A DNA stretch of 39,177 nucleotides from Micromonospora wenchangensis (GCF_002210435.1 NZ_MZMV01000062.1:1-39177), one strand, 5' to 3'. Shown: positions 7,751 through 15,237, counted from the stretch's first letter. The notes: generated by a model not told the origin, from the letters alone. Program-made: numbers and translations.

Positions 7751-8521
7751 ACCGAGGCCGTCGGAGCGCCGACCGCACCGGCAGGGTGCGGCGTCGTCCC
7801 GCCGGGCGACCCCGTCCGGCCCCGCACCCCATCGTCGACCACCGCCGGTGCCTGTCGTCAGGTCGGCGGCGTCGGGAGCACCGCCGGTGGCCGGACGGCG
7901 GCCCGCGGCGGCGTCGGAGGCCGGGCGGAAGCCGGCCTCGACGGTGGCACCAGGTCCGACGGCGAGGCTGAGGTCGGCCGTCACCGGGAGCAGGCGGACC
8001 CGGCCGAGCCCGAGCAGGGCCAGCGGGTCGAGGTACTCCGGGCCGCGTCGGGCCCCCCAGTGCAGGCAGCCGCCGGCCGGTGCCGCCGCCGCAGGGCAGC
8101 CCGGATGACCGGCCAGCAGCACGCCCAGCGGGGCGCCGGCCGCCAGCACGTCACCGGTGTGCACCCGGGGACGCACCGGCTCGTAGGTAGTCCGCAGCCC
8201 CTCCGGGTGGCCGACGGTGACCACCGGTCGGCCGGCGACCATGCCGGCGAAGAGCACCGTGCCGGCCCCGGCGGCCCGGACGGTGGCACCGGGCGTGGCG
8301 GCGAGGTCCACGCCCCGGTGGCCGGCGAGCCAGGGCAGTGGGGGTGGGTCGAACCGGCGTACCGGTCGGGGCGGGCCGTCGAGCGGCCACCGGAACGCCG
8401 GTGCGGGCGCGGCCCGGACCGGGGCGGATCGTGGCGGGGTCGGCCGGCCGGGGAGCCAGTGCGGGCCGAACACGAGCACGGCGACCCCGAGGGCCGTCAC
8501 CTGCCGTAGTCCTGTGCGCAT
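6860..8521 (-). CDS. M23 family metallopeptidase; frame lacks a stop and runs antisense to the aminotransferase
   Basis: The first 180 residues or so (8521 down to about 7980) are a LytM/M23 peptidoglycan endopeptidase-like domain: an N-terminal hydrophobic segment (VTALGVAVLVFGP) suggests export, GHRGVDLAA supplies the first zinc His and Asp, and GCLHWGARRG is the third motif. In that last motif the His normally two residues before the zinc His is Cys, as in some actinobacterial relatives, so activity is uncertain. After LLPVTADLSLAVG the sequence turns low-complexity, and no stop appears until 6860, giving 553 residues with about 297 codons antisense to the aminotransferase. I regard only about 7860-8521 as supported; a TGA at 7858 in another frame suggests a lost native end by frameshift or rearrangement. 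Start is ATG 8521 or GTG 8524, with no clear ribosome binding site. Confidence 0.6.
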   Translation of the reverse strand: MRTGLRQVTALGVAVLVFGPHWLPGRPTPPRSAPVRAAPAPAFRWPLDGPPRPVRRFDPPPLPWLAGHRGVDLAATPGATVRAAGAGTVLFAGMVAGRPVVTVGHPEGLRTTYEPVRPRVHTGDVLAAGAPLGVLLAGHPGCPAAAAPAGGCLHWGARRGPEYLDPLALLGLGRVRLLPVTADLSLAVGPGATVEAGFRPASDAAAGRRPATGGAPDAADLTTGTGGGRRWGAGPDGVARRDDAAPCRCGRRSDGLGSAPPGQQRRQPGRQPLVLVGGVVDLAAQPQPTPPVPGHHRHLGGEAFGDPAPQGSGLLQAAGDARRQRHDPHRHPRPARVGQIGRGHPERVSDHPLPVRRQCGIVRPDPLDAEAAQRVETGRGAQPTRVVEGGLPLDVARKTLGLLPGHHQRLDPRPPRRGDDQHGGAARGEPPLVQVAHPEVGPDRVDLHRQHPGHVCRVHQHRNAVFPGHRHQRGDRQHPGGGRGELVDQQQPGTPRAQAGPDDLHDLRVGGRPGQVQATGGRACPAALPGDGVVHRAVPVVGAEHLVVGAQAE

Positions 8522-8572
8522 CACCGCAGCATGCCGGGGTCGCCCGCGTGGTGCCGCGCACCTGGTGTCCGC

Positions 8573-8600
8573 TGTGGATGACCGGACGGGCTGTGGAAAA
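8573..8600 (-). promoter_or_regulatory. Second pair of DnaA-box-like sequences
   Basis: TGTGGATGA (8573-8581, reverse complement TCATCCACA) and TGTGGAAAA (8592-8600, reverse complement TTTTCCACA) lie 19 bp apart, the same spacing as the 644/663 pair. Each differs from TTATCCACA at one position. They sit in the divergent spacer between the M23 gene and the oxidoreductase. Confidence 0.35.
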
Positions 8601-8674
8601 CGCCCGTCGGGCCGGTGGATCTGTTATGCCGGCGACCGCCGGGGCGGAACGACGACGGTGCCGGCCGACCAGTC

Positions 8675-8680
8675 TAGGCT
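8675..8680 (+). promoter_or_regulatory. -10 box TAGGCT for the molybdopterin oxidoreductase
   Basis: TAGGCT fits the actinobacterial TAnnnT -10 pattern and would start a message with a leader of about 32 bases that includes the GGGAGG ribosome binding site. No convincing -35 is visible. Confidence 0.4.
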
Positions 8681-8718
8681 GGCGGAATCGCAGTGCGGCG
8701 CGGACCGGGAGGCCACCG

Positions 8719-9825
8719 ATGACCACCATGGACGACGTTAGCCGACCCTCGCGGGTCGCCGGCCCGGACGAGGCGATCAGCCAGGAGGAACTCCGGTTGG
8801 CCGCCCGCAACCACGGCATACCGCTCGAAGCGTTGCGCTACGACGTCACCCCGGCCGGCCTGCACTACCTGCTCATCCACTACGACATCCCGGACCTCGA
8901 CCCGGCGGCCCACACGCTGACCGTGGACGGGGCGGTGGGTCGACCGCTCCGGCTCGGCCTGGCCGAACTGCGCGAACGCCCCCGGGTGACCCACCGGGTG
9001 ACGCTTGAGTGCGCCGGCAACGGCCGGGCGCTGCTGCACCCCCGCCCGGTCAGCCAGCCATGGCTGGTGGAGGCGGTGGGCAACGCCGAGTGGACCGGCA
9101 CCCCGCTGGCGCCGCTGCTGCGCGAGGCCGGGATCGCGCCCGACGCGGTGGACGTGGTGTTCACCGGCGCCGACCACGGCGTGGAGCGTGGGGTGGAGCA
9201 GGACTACCAGCGGGCCCTGCCGCTCGACGACGCGCTGCGCGACGAGGTGCTGCTGGCGTACGCGATGAACGGCGCTCCCCTGCTGCCCCAGCACGGCGCG
9301 CCGCTGCGGCTGATCGTCCCCGGCTGGTACGGCATGGCGCACGTCAAGTGGCTGCGCACGATCAGCGTGCTGACCCGGGAGTTCGACGGCTACCAGAACG
9401 CGGTGGCCTACCGGCTGCGGCGCGACGCCGACGACCCGGGGGTGCCGGTGACCCGGATCGAGCCCCGGGCGCTGGTCCGGCCGCCGGGTTTCCCGGACTT
9501 CATGTCCCGGGCCCGGGTGTTGCGGCCGGGGCCGTGCACGGTGGACGGTCGCGCCTGGTCGGGGCACGGGCCGGTGGTGGCGGTGGAGGTGACCACCGAC
9601 GGTGGGGCGAGCTGGTCGCCGGCCACCCTGGACCCGCCGGCCGGCGGCGGGTGGTCGTGGCGACGCTGGCGGTACGAGTGGACGCCGCAGCCCGGCCGCT
9701 ACGCGCTGGGGGCGCGGGCGACCGACGCGTCGGGGCGTACCCAGCCGGTGGAGCAGCCGTGGAACCGGGGTGGGTTCGCCAACAACCTCGTCCAGCGGGT
9801 GGACGTGCTCGTCGTCGCGGAGTGA
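8719..9825 (+). CDS. Sulfite oxidase-like molybdopterin oxidoreductase
   Basis: A 368-residue protein with the two domains of the sulfite oxidase family: an Oxidored_molyb domain (about 30-225), including the cofactor-liganding Cys98 in TLECAGNGR and the GADHGVERG and PGWYGMAHVKWL segments, and a C-terminal immunoglobulin-like Mo-co dimerisation domain (about 245-365) with VEVTTDGGASW. The starting ATG 8719 has GGGAGG at a good distance. There is no Tat signal or haem domain, so it is probably cytoplasmic and uses an external electron partner. Substrate could be sulfite or an organic sulfoxide or other S-compound; the sequence does not decide. It is transcribed alone between convergent neighbours. 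Confidence 0.88.
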   Translation: MTTMDDVSRPSRVAGPDEAISQEELRLAARNHGIPLEALRYDVTPAGLHYLLIHYDIPDLDPAAHTLTVDGAVGRPLRLGLAELRERPRVTHRVTLECAGNGRALLHPRPVSQPWLVEAVGNAEWTGTPLAPLLREAGIAPDAVDVVFTGADHGVERGVEQDYQRALPLDDALRDEVLLAYAMNGAPLLPQHGAPLRLIVPGWYGMAHVKWLRTISVLTREFDGYQNAVAYRLRRDADDPGVPVTRIEPRALVRPPGFPDFMSRARVLRPGPCTVDGRAWSGHGPVVAVEVTTDGGASWSPATLDPPAGGGWSWRRWRYEWTPQPGRYALGARATDASGRTQPVEQPWNRGGFANNLVQRVDVLVVAE

Positions 9826-9868
9826 GGCGGCCCGGCATCGGCGGTGGGCGGCCGACGCGGGGCGGGGG

Positions 9869-10192
9869 TCAGCTCCCGAAGCCCGAGTCGGCGGGCAGCG
9901 AGATGTCGGGCTTCTCCAGCTCCTCGACGTTGACGTCCTTGAACGTCATCACCCGGACGTTCTTGACGAAGCGGGCGGGACGGTACATGTCCCAGACCCA
10001 GGCGTCGTGCATCTCGACCTCGAAGTAGACCTCGCCGTCGGAGTTGCGCACGTGCAGGTCCACCTGGTTGGCCAGGTAGAAGCGGCGTTCCGTCTCCACC
10101 ACGTAGGAGAACTGACGGACAATGTCGCGGTACTCCCGGTAGAGCTGCAGCTCCATCTCGGTCTCGTACTTTTCGAGATCTTCCGCGCTCAT
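9869..10192 (-). CDS. DUF2469 family protein
   Basis: A 107-residue acidic protein of the DUF2469 family, which is conserved in actinobacteria directly behind RNase HII. Recognisable are the N-terminal SAEDLEKYETEMELQLYREY, YVVETERRFYLANQVDLHVR and DAWVWDMYRPARFVKNVRV segments. Its ATG overlaps the rnhB stop (ATGA), so the two are translationally coupled. Function is unknown; the constant neighbourhood suggests a role linked to RNase HII or the ribosome-secretion operon. No membrane segment or cofactor motif is seen. Confidence 0.93.
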   Translation of the reverse strand: MSAEDLEKYETEMELQLYREYRDIVRQFSYVVETERRFYLANQVDLHVRNSDGEVYFEVEMHDAWVWDMYRPARFVKNVRVMTFKDVNVEELEKPDISLPADSGFGS

Positions 10193-11001
10193 CGCACTCC
10201 GCCTTCCATGACCACATCTTCCCCCACCGGTGCCGGAGGCCGCGGCTGCTCGCCCAACGCCACGCCGACGGTACCCCCTGTCCGGCCCGAACGCTCCATC
10301 GGCTCGGGAGCGGCTGCGCCGAGCGGCCGGCGGGCCCGGGGCGGGGTCCCCTCCCGGCCCGCGACGGCGGCCACGTTGACGTACGAGAACCGGTGCTCCA
10401 CGCAGGGCCCCCGCTCGCGCAGCGCCTCGGTGTGCTCGGCCGTGATGTACCCCTTGTGCTCGGCGAAACCGTACCCCGGGTGGCGTCCGTCCAGCTCCAC
10501 CATGATCCGGTCCCGGGTGACCTTGGCCAGTACGCTGGCCGCCGCCACGCAGGCCGCGACCCGGTCGCCCTTCCAGACCGCCAGCCCCGGCACGTCCAGC
10601 CCGTCCACCCGGAAGCCGTCGGTGAGCACGTACTCCGGGCGGGTGGTCAGCGAGGCCAGGGCCCGCCGCATCGCGGCGAGGTTGCACACGTGCAGCCCCC
10701 GGGCGTCGACCTCCTCGGCCGGGATGATCACCACCGCGTACGCCAGCGCGCGGGCGACGACCTCGGCGTACACCCGTTCCCGGCTGGCCGGGGTGAGCAG
10801 CTTGGAGTCGGCGAGTCCCTCGATCTCGCCGCGTCGTCCCTCGGGCAGCACCGCGGCGGCGGCCACCAGCGGGCCGGCGCAGGCGCCCCGGCCCGCCTCG
10901 TCCGCGCCGGCGACGTGCCGGAATCCGCGCCGTTGCAGGGCCCGTTCCAGCGCGTAGAGCCCACCGTCGCGGCGCACCACCGTGCGCGGCGGGGTCAGCA
11001 C
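10189..11001 (-). CDS. rnhB: Ribonuclease HII
   Basis: A 270-residue RNase HII, which removes ribonucleotides and RNA primers from RNA-DNA hybrids. The acidic catalytic set is visible: D34 and E35 in AGADEAGRGA, D128 in LTDGF and D146 in WKGDR, followed by the substrate-sensing segment HPGYGFAEHKGY. Residues from about 217 onward form a Pro/Arg/Gly-rich tail of some 50 residues without RNase H fold, longer than in most homologues. GTG 11001 is chosen over upstream possibilities because it overlaps the nudix gene end by seven bases and precedes the fold; its stop overlaps DUF2469. It is part of the long minus-strand operon behind the signal peptidases. Confidence 0.94.
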   Translation of the reverse strand: MLTPPRTVVRRDGGLYALERALQRRGFRHVAGADEAGRGACAGPLVAAAAVLPEGRRGEIEGLADSKLLTPASRERVYAEVVARALAYAVVIIPAEEVDARGLHVCNLAAMRRALASLTTRPEYVLTDGFRVDGLDVPGLAVWKGDRVAACVAAASVLAKVTRDRIMVELDGRHPGYGFAEHKGYITAEHTEALRERGPCVEHRFSYVNVAAVAGREGTPPRARRPLGAAAPEPMERSGRTGGTVGVALGEQPRPPAPVGEDVVMEGGVR

Positions 11002-11474
11002 GACGGCTCCGACGCGGGGGCCGCCGCCAGCACCTGGGTGAGCAGGTCCGCCAGGTCGGCGGGATAGCACCGCTCGGCGGTGTCGGCCAGTTCGGCCGCC
11101 GACCACCAGCGGTGCCCGGTGACGCTGGCCCGCTCGATCGCGTCGAAGCCGGCCGTGTCCACGTCCCAGGTGGGCACCCGGACCACGAAGAACTCCTGTT
11201 CCTGGCGGTACCACACGCCGTCGAAGGGAAACTCGATCGTCTCGGTGCGGACCGACCCGCCCAGTTCGGCAGGCGTCAGCCGCAGCCCGGTCTCCTCGGC
11301 CAACTCCCGGGCGGCACCGACCGCCGGGGACTCCCCCGGTGTGAGCCCACCGCCGGGGGTGAACCAGTACCGGTGACCCGGGCGGGCCGGGTCGGTGCCC
11401 GCGAACAGGAGCACCCGGCCGGACGCGTCGACGAGCAGCACGCGGGCCGCACGTCGGGGGTGGAAGACGGTCAC
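10995..11474 (-). CDS. NUDIX hydrolase
   Basis: A 159-residue NUDIX protein. The complete Nudix box is present as GGGLTPGESPAVGAARELAEETGLRL, with the REL-EE metal-binding core. NUDIX enzymes hydrolyse nucleoside diphosphates linked to other moieties; the particular substrate cannot be read from the sequence. GTG 11474 is used because the family begins with the TVFHPRRAARVLLVD strand and the upstream open frame is out of character. It lies 58 bases behind lepB and overlaps rnhB by seven bases, so it is a member of the lepB-rnhB operon; this insertion between lepB and rnhB is also met in other actinobacteria. Confidence 0.88.
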   Translation of the reverse strand: MTVFHPRRAARVLLVDASGRVLLFAGTDPARPGHRYWFTPGGGLTPGESPAVGAARELAEETGLRLTPAELGGSVRTETIEFPFDGVWYRQEQEFFVVRVPTWDVDTAGFDAIERASVTGHRWWSAAELADTAERCYPADLADLLTQVLAAAPASEPSC

Positions 11475-11532
11475 CGCATCAGCCTGCCAGACGGTGCCGG
11501 CGGTCGGCCACGCCCGGGGCGGGCGCGGCCGG

Positions 11533-12168
11533 TCAGGGGTTGGGAATCCCGTCGAACGACTTCGGCACGGTGAGCCAGGTGGCCCGGTCGAACGGCCAGA
11601 AGACGGTGAAGGCCCGGCCCACGACCTCACCCTCGGGGATGGTGGCGCTGTCGATGTTGCGGCCGGACTGCTGCCAGTGCTCCAGGGAGTCCCCGGAGGC
11701 CGAGCGGTGGTCCCCCATCACCCAGAGCCGTCCCGCCGGGACGGTGATGTCGAACTCCTGGTCGGCGGGCTTGTCCTGCTGGCCGTTGGCGGAGTAGATG
11801 TACGGCTCGTCGAGGGACTTGCCGTTGATCGTCAGCCGGTCCTGCGCGTCGCAGCAGACCACGTGGTCACCGCCGACCCCGATCACCCGCTTGATGAAGT
11901 CCTCACCGTCGGGGTTGCCGCTCCACTCGGTAGGTGCCTTGAACACCACCACCTCGCCCCGGTGCGGTGAGCGGAAGTCGTAGACCAGTTTGTTGACCAG
12001 CACCCGATCGTCGATCTTGAGGGTGTTCTCCATGGACGGCGACGGGATGAAGAAGGTCTGCAGCACGAATGCGCGGACCAGCACCGCCACCAGGATCGCG
12101 ACGCCCAGGAGAATGGGCAGCTCCTTCCAGAAGGAGCTGCGCGGCTTTTCGGTCTGCTCGTCAATCAC
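11533..12168 (-). CDS. lepB: Signal peptidase I (second tandem copy)
   Basis: A 211-residue type I signal peptidase that cleaves signal peptides of exported preproteins. One N-terminal membrane segment (about 18-40) precedes the catalytic Ser45 in PSPSM, Lys93 in DFIKRV and the VMGDHRSASGDS box. Start is GTG 12168, which overlaps the stop of the other lepB by four bases, so the pair is coupled. A CC dipeptide in the VVCCDAQD segment is shared with the neighbour. The two copies differ in tails and in the insert before the Lys box, so they are old paralogues that may split substrates or growth phases. Confidence 0.95.
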   Translation of the reverse strand: MIDEQTEKPRSSFWKELPILLGVAILVAVLVRAFVLQTFFIPSPSMENTLKIDDRVLVNKLVYDFRSPHRGEVVVFKAPTEWSGNPDGEDFIKRVIGVGGDHVVCCDAQDRLTINGKSLDEPYIYSANGQQDKPADQEFDITVPAGRLWVMGDHRSASGDSLEHWQQSGRNIDSATIPEGEVVGRAFTVFWPFDRATWLTVPKSFDGIPNP

Positions 12169-13154
12169 GGGTGGAGCCTACGTCGCCGGAGCCGAACGGG
12201 CCGCCCGGAACGCCGGAGGTGTTCGCGCCACCCGGCCCGTCGCCACCGTTCCCGTCGTCGGAACCGGCCCCGGCCGTCGGGTCGGGCGGGGTCGGGCAAC
12301 CCCGTCCGTCGCCCGGACCGGGTGACGGCGGCGAGCAGCGCGGCGACCGGGACGAGCAGGACCACGTCGCCGGTCGGGGTCGGCCGCACCGGGGCCGGGG
12401 CGGTGTTCGCGGCGGCGGAGTCGGACAGCTTGGCGAAGGTGGCCGGCACCGGCAACGACGCCCACCGCGACGACGGCCACACCACCATGAACGCCCGGCC
12501 GACGACGTTGTCGATCGGCACCGGGCCCTGGCAGCGGGCGTCCTGGGAGACCAGCCGGTGGTCACCCATCACGAAGATCTGCCCCGGGGGTACGACCACC
12601 TCGTCGAACCGGCGGGACCGGCACTCCTTCGGGTTCGGCGGGACGTCCAGCGGGGAGTCGCGCACCACGTACGGCTCGTCGAGCGGAATGCCGTTGACCA
12701 TGACCCGACCCTGGTCGTCACAGCACTTGACCCGGTCGCCGGGCAGCCCGATCACCCGCTTGATGAAGTCCTTCTCGCCGGGGCGGCTCACCCCGACCAG
12801 GTCGCCGAGGGTGCGTCCGATCTTGCCGGCGGCGCCGGCGGGCGGCACGGGATTCTCCTGGGCGACCCACTTGTCGGTGCCCCGGAACACCACGACCTCG
12901 CCGCGCAGCGGGTCACGCATGTCGTAGACGACCTTGTTGACCAGGACCCGGTCACCGATGAGGAGGGTGTCCTCCATCGAGCTGGACGGGATGAAGAAGG
13001 CCTGGAGCAGGAAGGTGCGGATCAGCACCGCGAGGCAGAAGGCCACGATCAACAGCAGTGGCAGCTCCTGCCAGAGGGGCATCTGCCGCCGGGCGGGGCG
13101 GGCCCGCCGACGCCACGGGTCCGCTGTGCCGTTCGAGTCAAGCACCTGCACCAC
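12165..13154 (-). CDS. lepB: Signal peptidase I (first tandem copy) with long basic tail
   Basis: A 329-residue type I signal peptidase with one N-terminal membrane segment (about 31-52), catalytic Ser59 in PSSSM, Lys132 in DFIKRV, and VMGDHRLVSQDAR. A second hydrophobic stretch (about 264-280, VVLLVPVAALLAAV) should recross the membrane. The last 50 residues are extremely Arg-rich, which is unusual; the alternative frame over the same DNA is Gly/Asp/Pro-rich and ends at 12161, so a frameshift near 12330 cannot be excluded. GTG 13154 has GGGGAG close by; GTG 13151 is an equal alternative. This is the first gene after rplS and has its own probable promoter. Confidence 0.92.
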   Translation of the reverse strand: MVQVLDSNGTADPWRRRARPARRQMPLWQELPLLLIVAFCLAVLIRTFLLQAFFIPSSSMEDTLLIGDRVLVNKVVYDMRDPLRGEVVVFRGTDKWVAQENPVPPAGAAGKIGRTLGDLVGVSRPGEKDFIKRVIGLPGDRVKCCDDQGRVMVNGIPLDEPYVVRDSPLDVPPNPKECRSRRFDEVVVPPGQIFVMGDHRLVSQDARCQGPVPIDNVVGRAFMVVWPSSRWASLPVPATFAKLSDSAAANTAPAPVRPTPTGDVVLLVPVAALLAAVTRSGRRTGLPDPARPDGRGRFRRRERWRRAGWREHLRRSGRPVRLRRRRLHP

Positions 13155-13178
13155 GCCACTCCCCGGTCCGCAGAAACG

Positions 13179-13184
13179 ACACTA
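13179..13184 (-). promoter_or_regulatory. -10 box TAGTGT for the lepB operon
   Basis: On the minus strand TAGTGT lies about 25 bases before the GTG start and the GGGGAG ribosome binding site. It falls in the 192-base rplS-lepB spacer, otherwise without a recognisable feature. No good -35 is seen. Confidence 0.35.
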
Positions 13185-13346
13185 CCGCCCGGGAGCCTCG
13201 TCGAGGCCCCACGGGCGGCAGGGACGATCGGAGCGCCGCGATCTGTCGTCGCGACGCCACCCGCCGGTCTGCGCCCGTACCGATCAGCGTAATGCGCTCT
13301 GGTCGATACGACATCCGCGCAGGTCAGGCGGCGTGGCGAACGGCGA

Positions 13347-13703
13347 TCAGCTGGGCTGCTTCTCGCGCTTCTCCTTGATCTTGGCCTTCTTGCCGCGCAG
13401 CTCGCGCAGGTAGTAGAGCTTGGCCCGGCGCACGTCACCACGGGTCACGACCTCGATCCGGTCGATACCCGGGCCGTTGAGCGGGTACGTCCGCTCCACA
13501 CCCACACCGAAGCTGACCTTGCGGACCGTGAAGGTCTCGCGCAGACCGTCACCCTGGCGGCGGATGACGACGCCCTGGAAGATCTGGACCCGGGACCGGT
13601 TGCCCTCGACGACCCGCGCGTGCACCTTGACGGTGTCACCGGCCCGGAAGTCGGGGATGTCGGTACGCTTCGACTGGGCGTCAAGGGCGTCCAGGATGTT
13701 CAT
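13347..13703 (-). CDS. rplS: 50S ribosomal protein L19
   Basis: A 118-residue bL19, full length, located at the 30S-50S interface. Family signatures include the N-terminal MNILDALDAQ, FRAGDTVKVHARVVEGNRSRVQ, FQGVVIRR and RRAKLYYLRELRGKKAKIKE near the end. ATG 13703 is preceded by GAGGA seven bases upstream. It follows trmD after 142 bases that contain a stable hairpin. Confidence 0.98.
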   Translation of the reverse strand: MNILDALDAQSKRTDIPDFRAGDTVKVHARVVEGNRSRVQIFQGVVIRRQGDGLRETFTVRKVSFGVGVERTYPLNGPGIDRIEVVTRGDVRRAKLYYLRELRGKKAKIKEKREKQPS

Positions 13704-13727
13704 CGCTGCGTCCTCGTGATGCTCACG

Positions 13728-13748
13728 GCGCACCGTCACTCGGTGCGC
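13728..13748 (-). other. Hairpin in the trmD-rplS spacer
   Basis: GCGCACCG (13728-13735) and CGGTGCGC (13741-13748) form a perfect 8-bp stem with a five-base loop, about 25 bases before the rplS start. A weaker hairpin (CCGAC/GTCGG) lies near 13780. There is no T-run, so this is more likely a processing site or translational control element than a terminator. Confidence 0.45.
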
Positions 13749-13845
13749 GGATGGGTGATTCTGATCCCCGGGTGGTTGCCGGCGGACCGACCCCGGTCGG
13801 GAATCCTCGCAGCCGCCCACGGCGTGAACGGATGCGGCAACCCCT

Positions 13846-14634
13846 CTACTTTGCCACATCCCCCGGGGGCAGGGGGAACCCACCCCGCTCCAGCGCGGCC
13901 ACGTCCCGTTTGTCCAGGATCTCCGGGGACAGCGCGGCGATCATGTCGGGCCGACGGCGGGCCGTCCGGGTCAACGCCTCGTCGCGCCGCCAGCGGGCGA
14001 TCCGCCCGTGGTCGCCCGAGCGGAGCACGTCGGGCACCTCGTGCCCCCGCCAGCTCGCCGGCTTGGTGTACATCGGGGCTTCCAGCAGGCCGTGGGCGTG
14101 CGACTCGTCGTCAAGCGAACCGGCGTTGCCGAGCACCCCCGGCAGCAGCCGGGTGACCGCCTCCAGGATCACCAGCACCGCGACCTCGCCGCCGAAGAGC
14201 ACGTAGTCGCCGAGCGAGACCTCGGTGACCTTCAGCCGGGTCGCCGCGTGGTCGAGCACCCGCTGGTCGATGCCCTCGTACCGGCCGCAGGCGAAGAGCA
14301 GGTGCGACTCGGCGGCCAGCTCGTGCGCCAGCGCCTGGGTGAACGGCGCTCCGGCCGGGGAGGGCACCAGCAGCCGGGGCAGGGTCAGGCCGTCCGGGGC
14401 CAGCTCGTCGGGGGCCAGCGCGTCCAGCGCCTCACCCCACGGCTCGGGCCGCATCACCATGCCCGGCCCGCCGCCGTACGGCGTGTCGTCGACCGTACGG
14501 TGCACGTCGTGGGTCCAGTCCCGCAGGTCGTGGACGGCCAGCCGGAGCAGGCCCTGCTCCCGGGCCCGCCCGATCAGGGACAGGTCGAGCGGGGCGAAGT
14601 ACTCCGGGAAGATCGACACGATGTCGACGCGCAT
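13846..14634 (-). CDS. trmD: tRNA (guanine-N1)-methyltransferase
   Basis: A 262-residue TrmD, which methylates G37 of tRNAs with G36 and prevents +1 frameshifting. It begins with the canonical MRVDIVSIFPEYF, and carries DDTPYGGGPGMVMRPEP, FACGRYEGIDQR and the trefoil-knot SAM site VSLGDYVLFGGEVAVLVILEAV, followed by NAGSLDDESH and the C-terminal tRNA-binding helix domain. Start ATG 14634 is the family start. It follows rimM by 15 bases in the rpsP-khpA-rimM-trmD operon. Confidence 0.98.
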   Translation of the reverse strand: MRVDIVSIFPEYFAPLDLSLIGRAREQGLLRLAVHDLRDWTHDVHRTVDDTPYGGGPGMVMRPEPWGEALDALAPDELAPDGLTLPRLLVPSPAGAPFTQALAHELAAESHLLFACGRYEGIDQRVLDHAATRLKVTEVSLGDYVLFGGEVAVLVILEAVTRLLPGVLGNAGSLDDESHAHGLLEAPMYTKPASWRGHEVPDVLRSGDHGRIARWRRDEALTRTARRRPDMIAALSPEILDKRDVAALERGGFPLPPGDVAK

Positions 14635-14649
14635 GTGGGTGGCTTCCGG

Positions 14650-15237
14650 CTAGAGGTCGAGCAGACCGGCCGGCGGGTCGACGACGACGCGTCCGCCGGC
14701 GAGATCGACCTCCGGGACGATCGCCTTGACGAACGGGATCAGCGCGCTGCCCCCCTGCGGACGGCGCAGGACGAGCAGGTCGGAGGCGGGCGCGTGGTCG
14801 ATCTTCGCCACCTCGCCGAGGTGTTCCCCGGCCGGGGTGACCACGGCCAGGCCGACCAGCTGGTGGTCGTGGAACTCCTCCGGGTCCTCCGGCGGGGCGA
14901 CGGAGGCGCTGTCCACCCCGAGCAGGGTGCCGCGTAGCGCCTCGGCGGTCTCCCGGTCGAGGACCCCCTCGAAGGCCACCAGCATCCGCCCCTGGTGCCA
15001 GCGGGCCGACTCGATGGTCAGCTCGGCGGGGACCTCGTAGGCCACGCCGGGAGCGACGGCCTCGACCGGCTCGGCCGCGCCCCGGCGCGGTGCCGCCACC
15101 CGGGGCGTCGCCCCCGGCTCGGTGCACAGCACCGCGCCGGGGGCGAACCGCGCTTCGGGCTCGTCGGTCCGCACCTCCACGGTGACCTCACCGCGGATGC
15201 CGTGCGGTTTGCCGATCCTGCCGACGATGAGCAGCAT
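14650..15237 (-). CDS. rimM: 16S rRNA processing protein RimM
   Basis: A 195-residue RimM, which assists maturation of the 30S head around protein S19. The N-terminal RimM barrel begins VGRIGKPHGIRGEVTVEVRTDEP; the C-terminal PRC-type barrel includes DHQLVGLAVVTPAGEHLGEV and PFVKAIVPEVDLAGGRVVVDPP. An Ala/Pro-rich loop (about 45-65) enlarges the first barrel relative to E. coli. ATG 15237 shares one base with the khpA stop (TGATG). Confidence 0.97.
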   Translation of the reverse strand: MLLIVGRIGKPHGIRGEVTVEVRTDEPEARFAPGAVLCTEPGATPRVAAPRRGAAEPVEAVAPGVAYEVPAELTIESARWHQGRMLVAFEGVLDRETAEALRGTLLGVDSASVAPPEDPEEFHDHQLVGLAVVTPAGEHLGEVAKIDHAPASDLLVLRRPQGGSALIPFVKAIVPEVDLAGGRVVVDPPAGLLDL

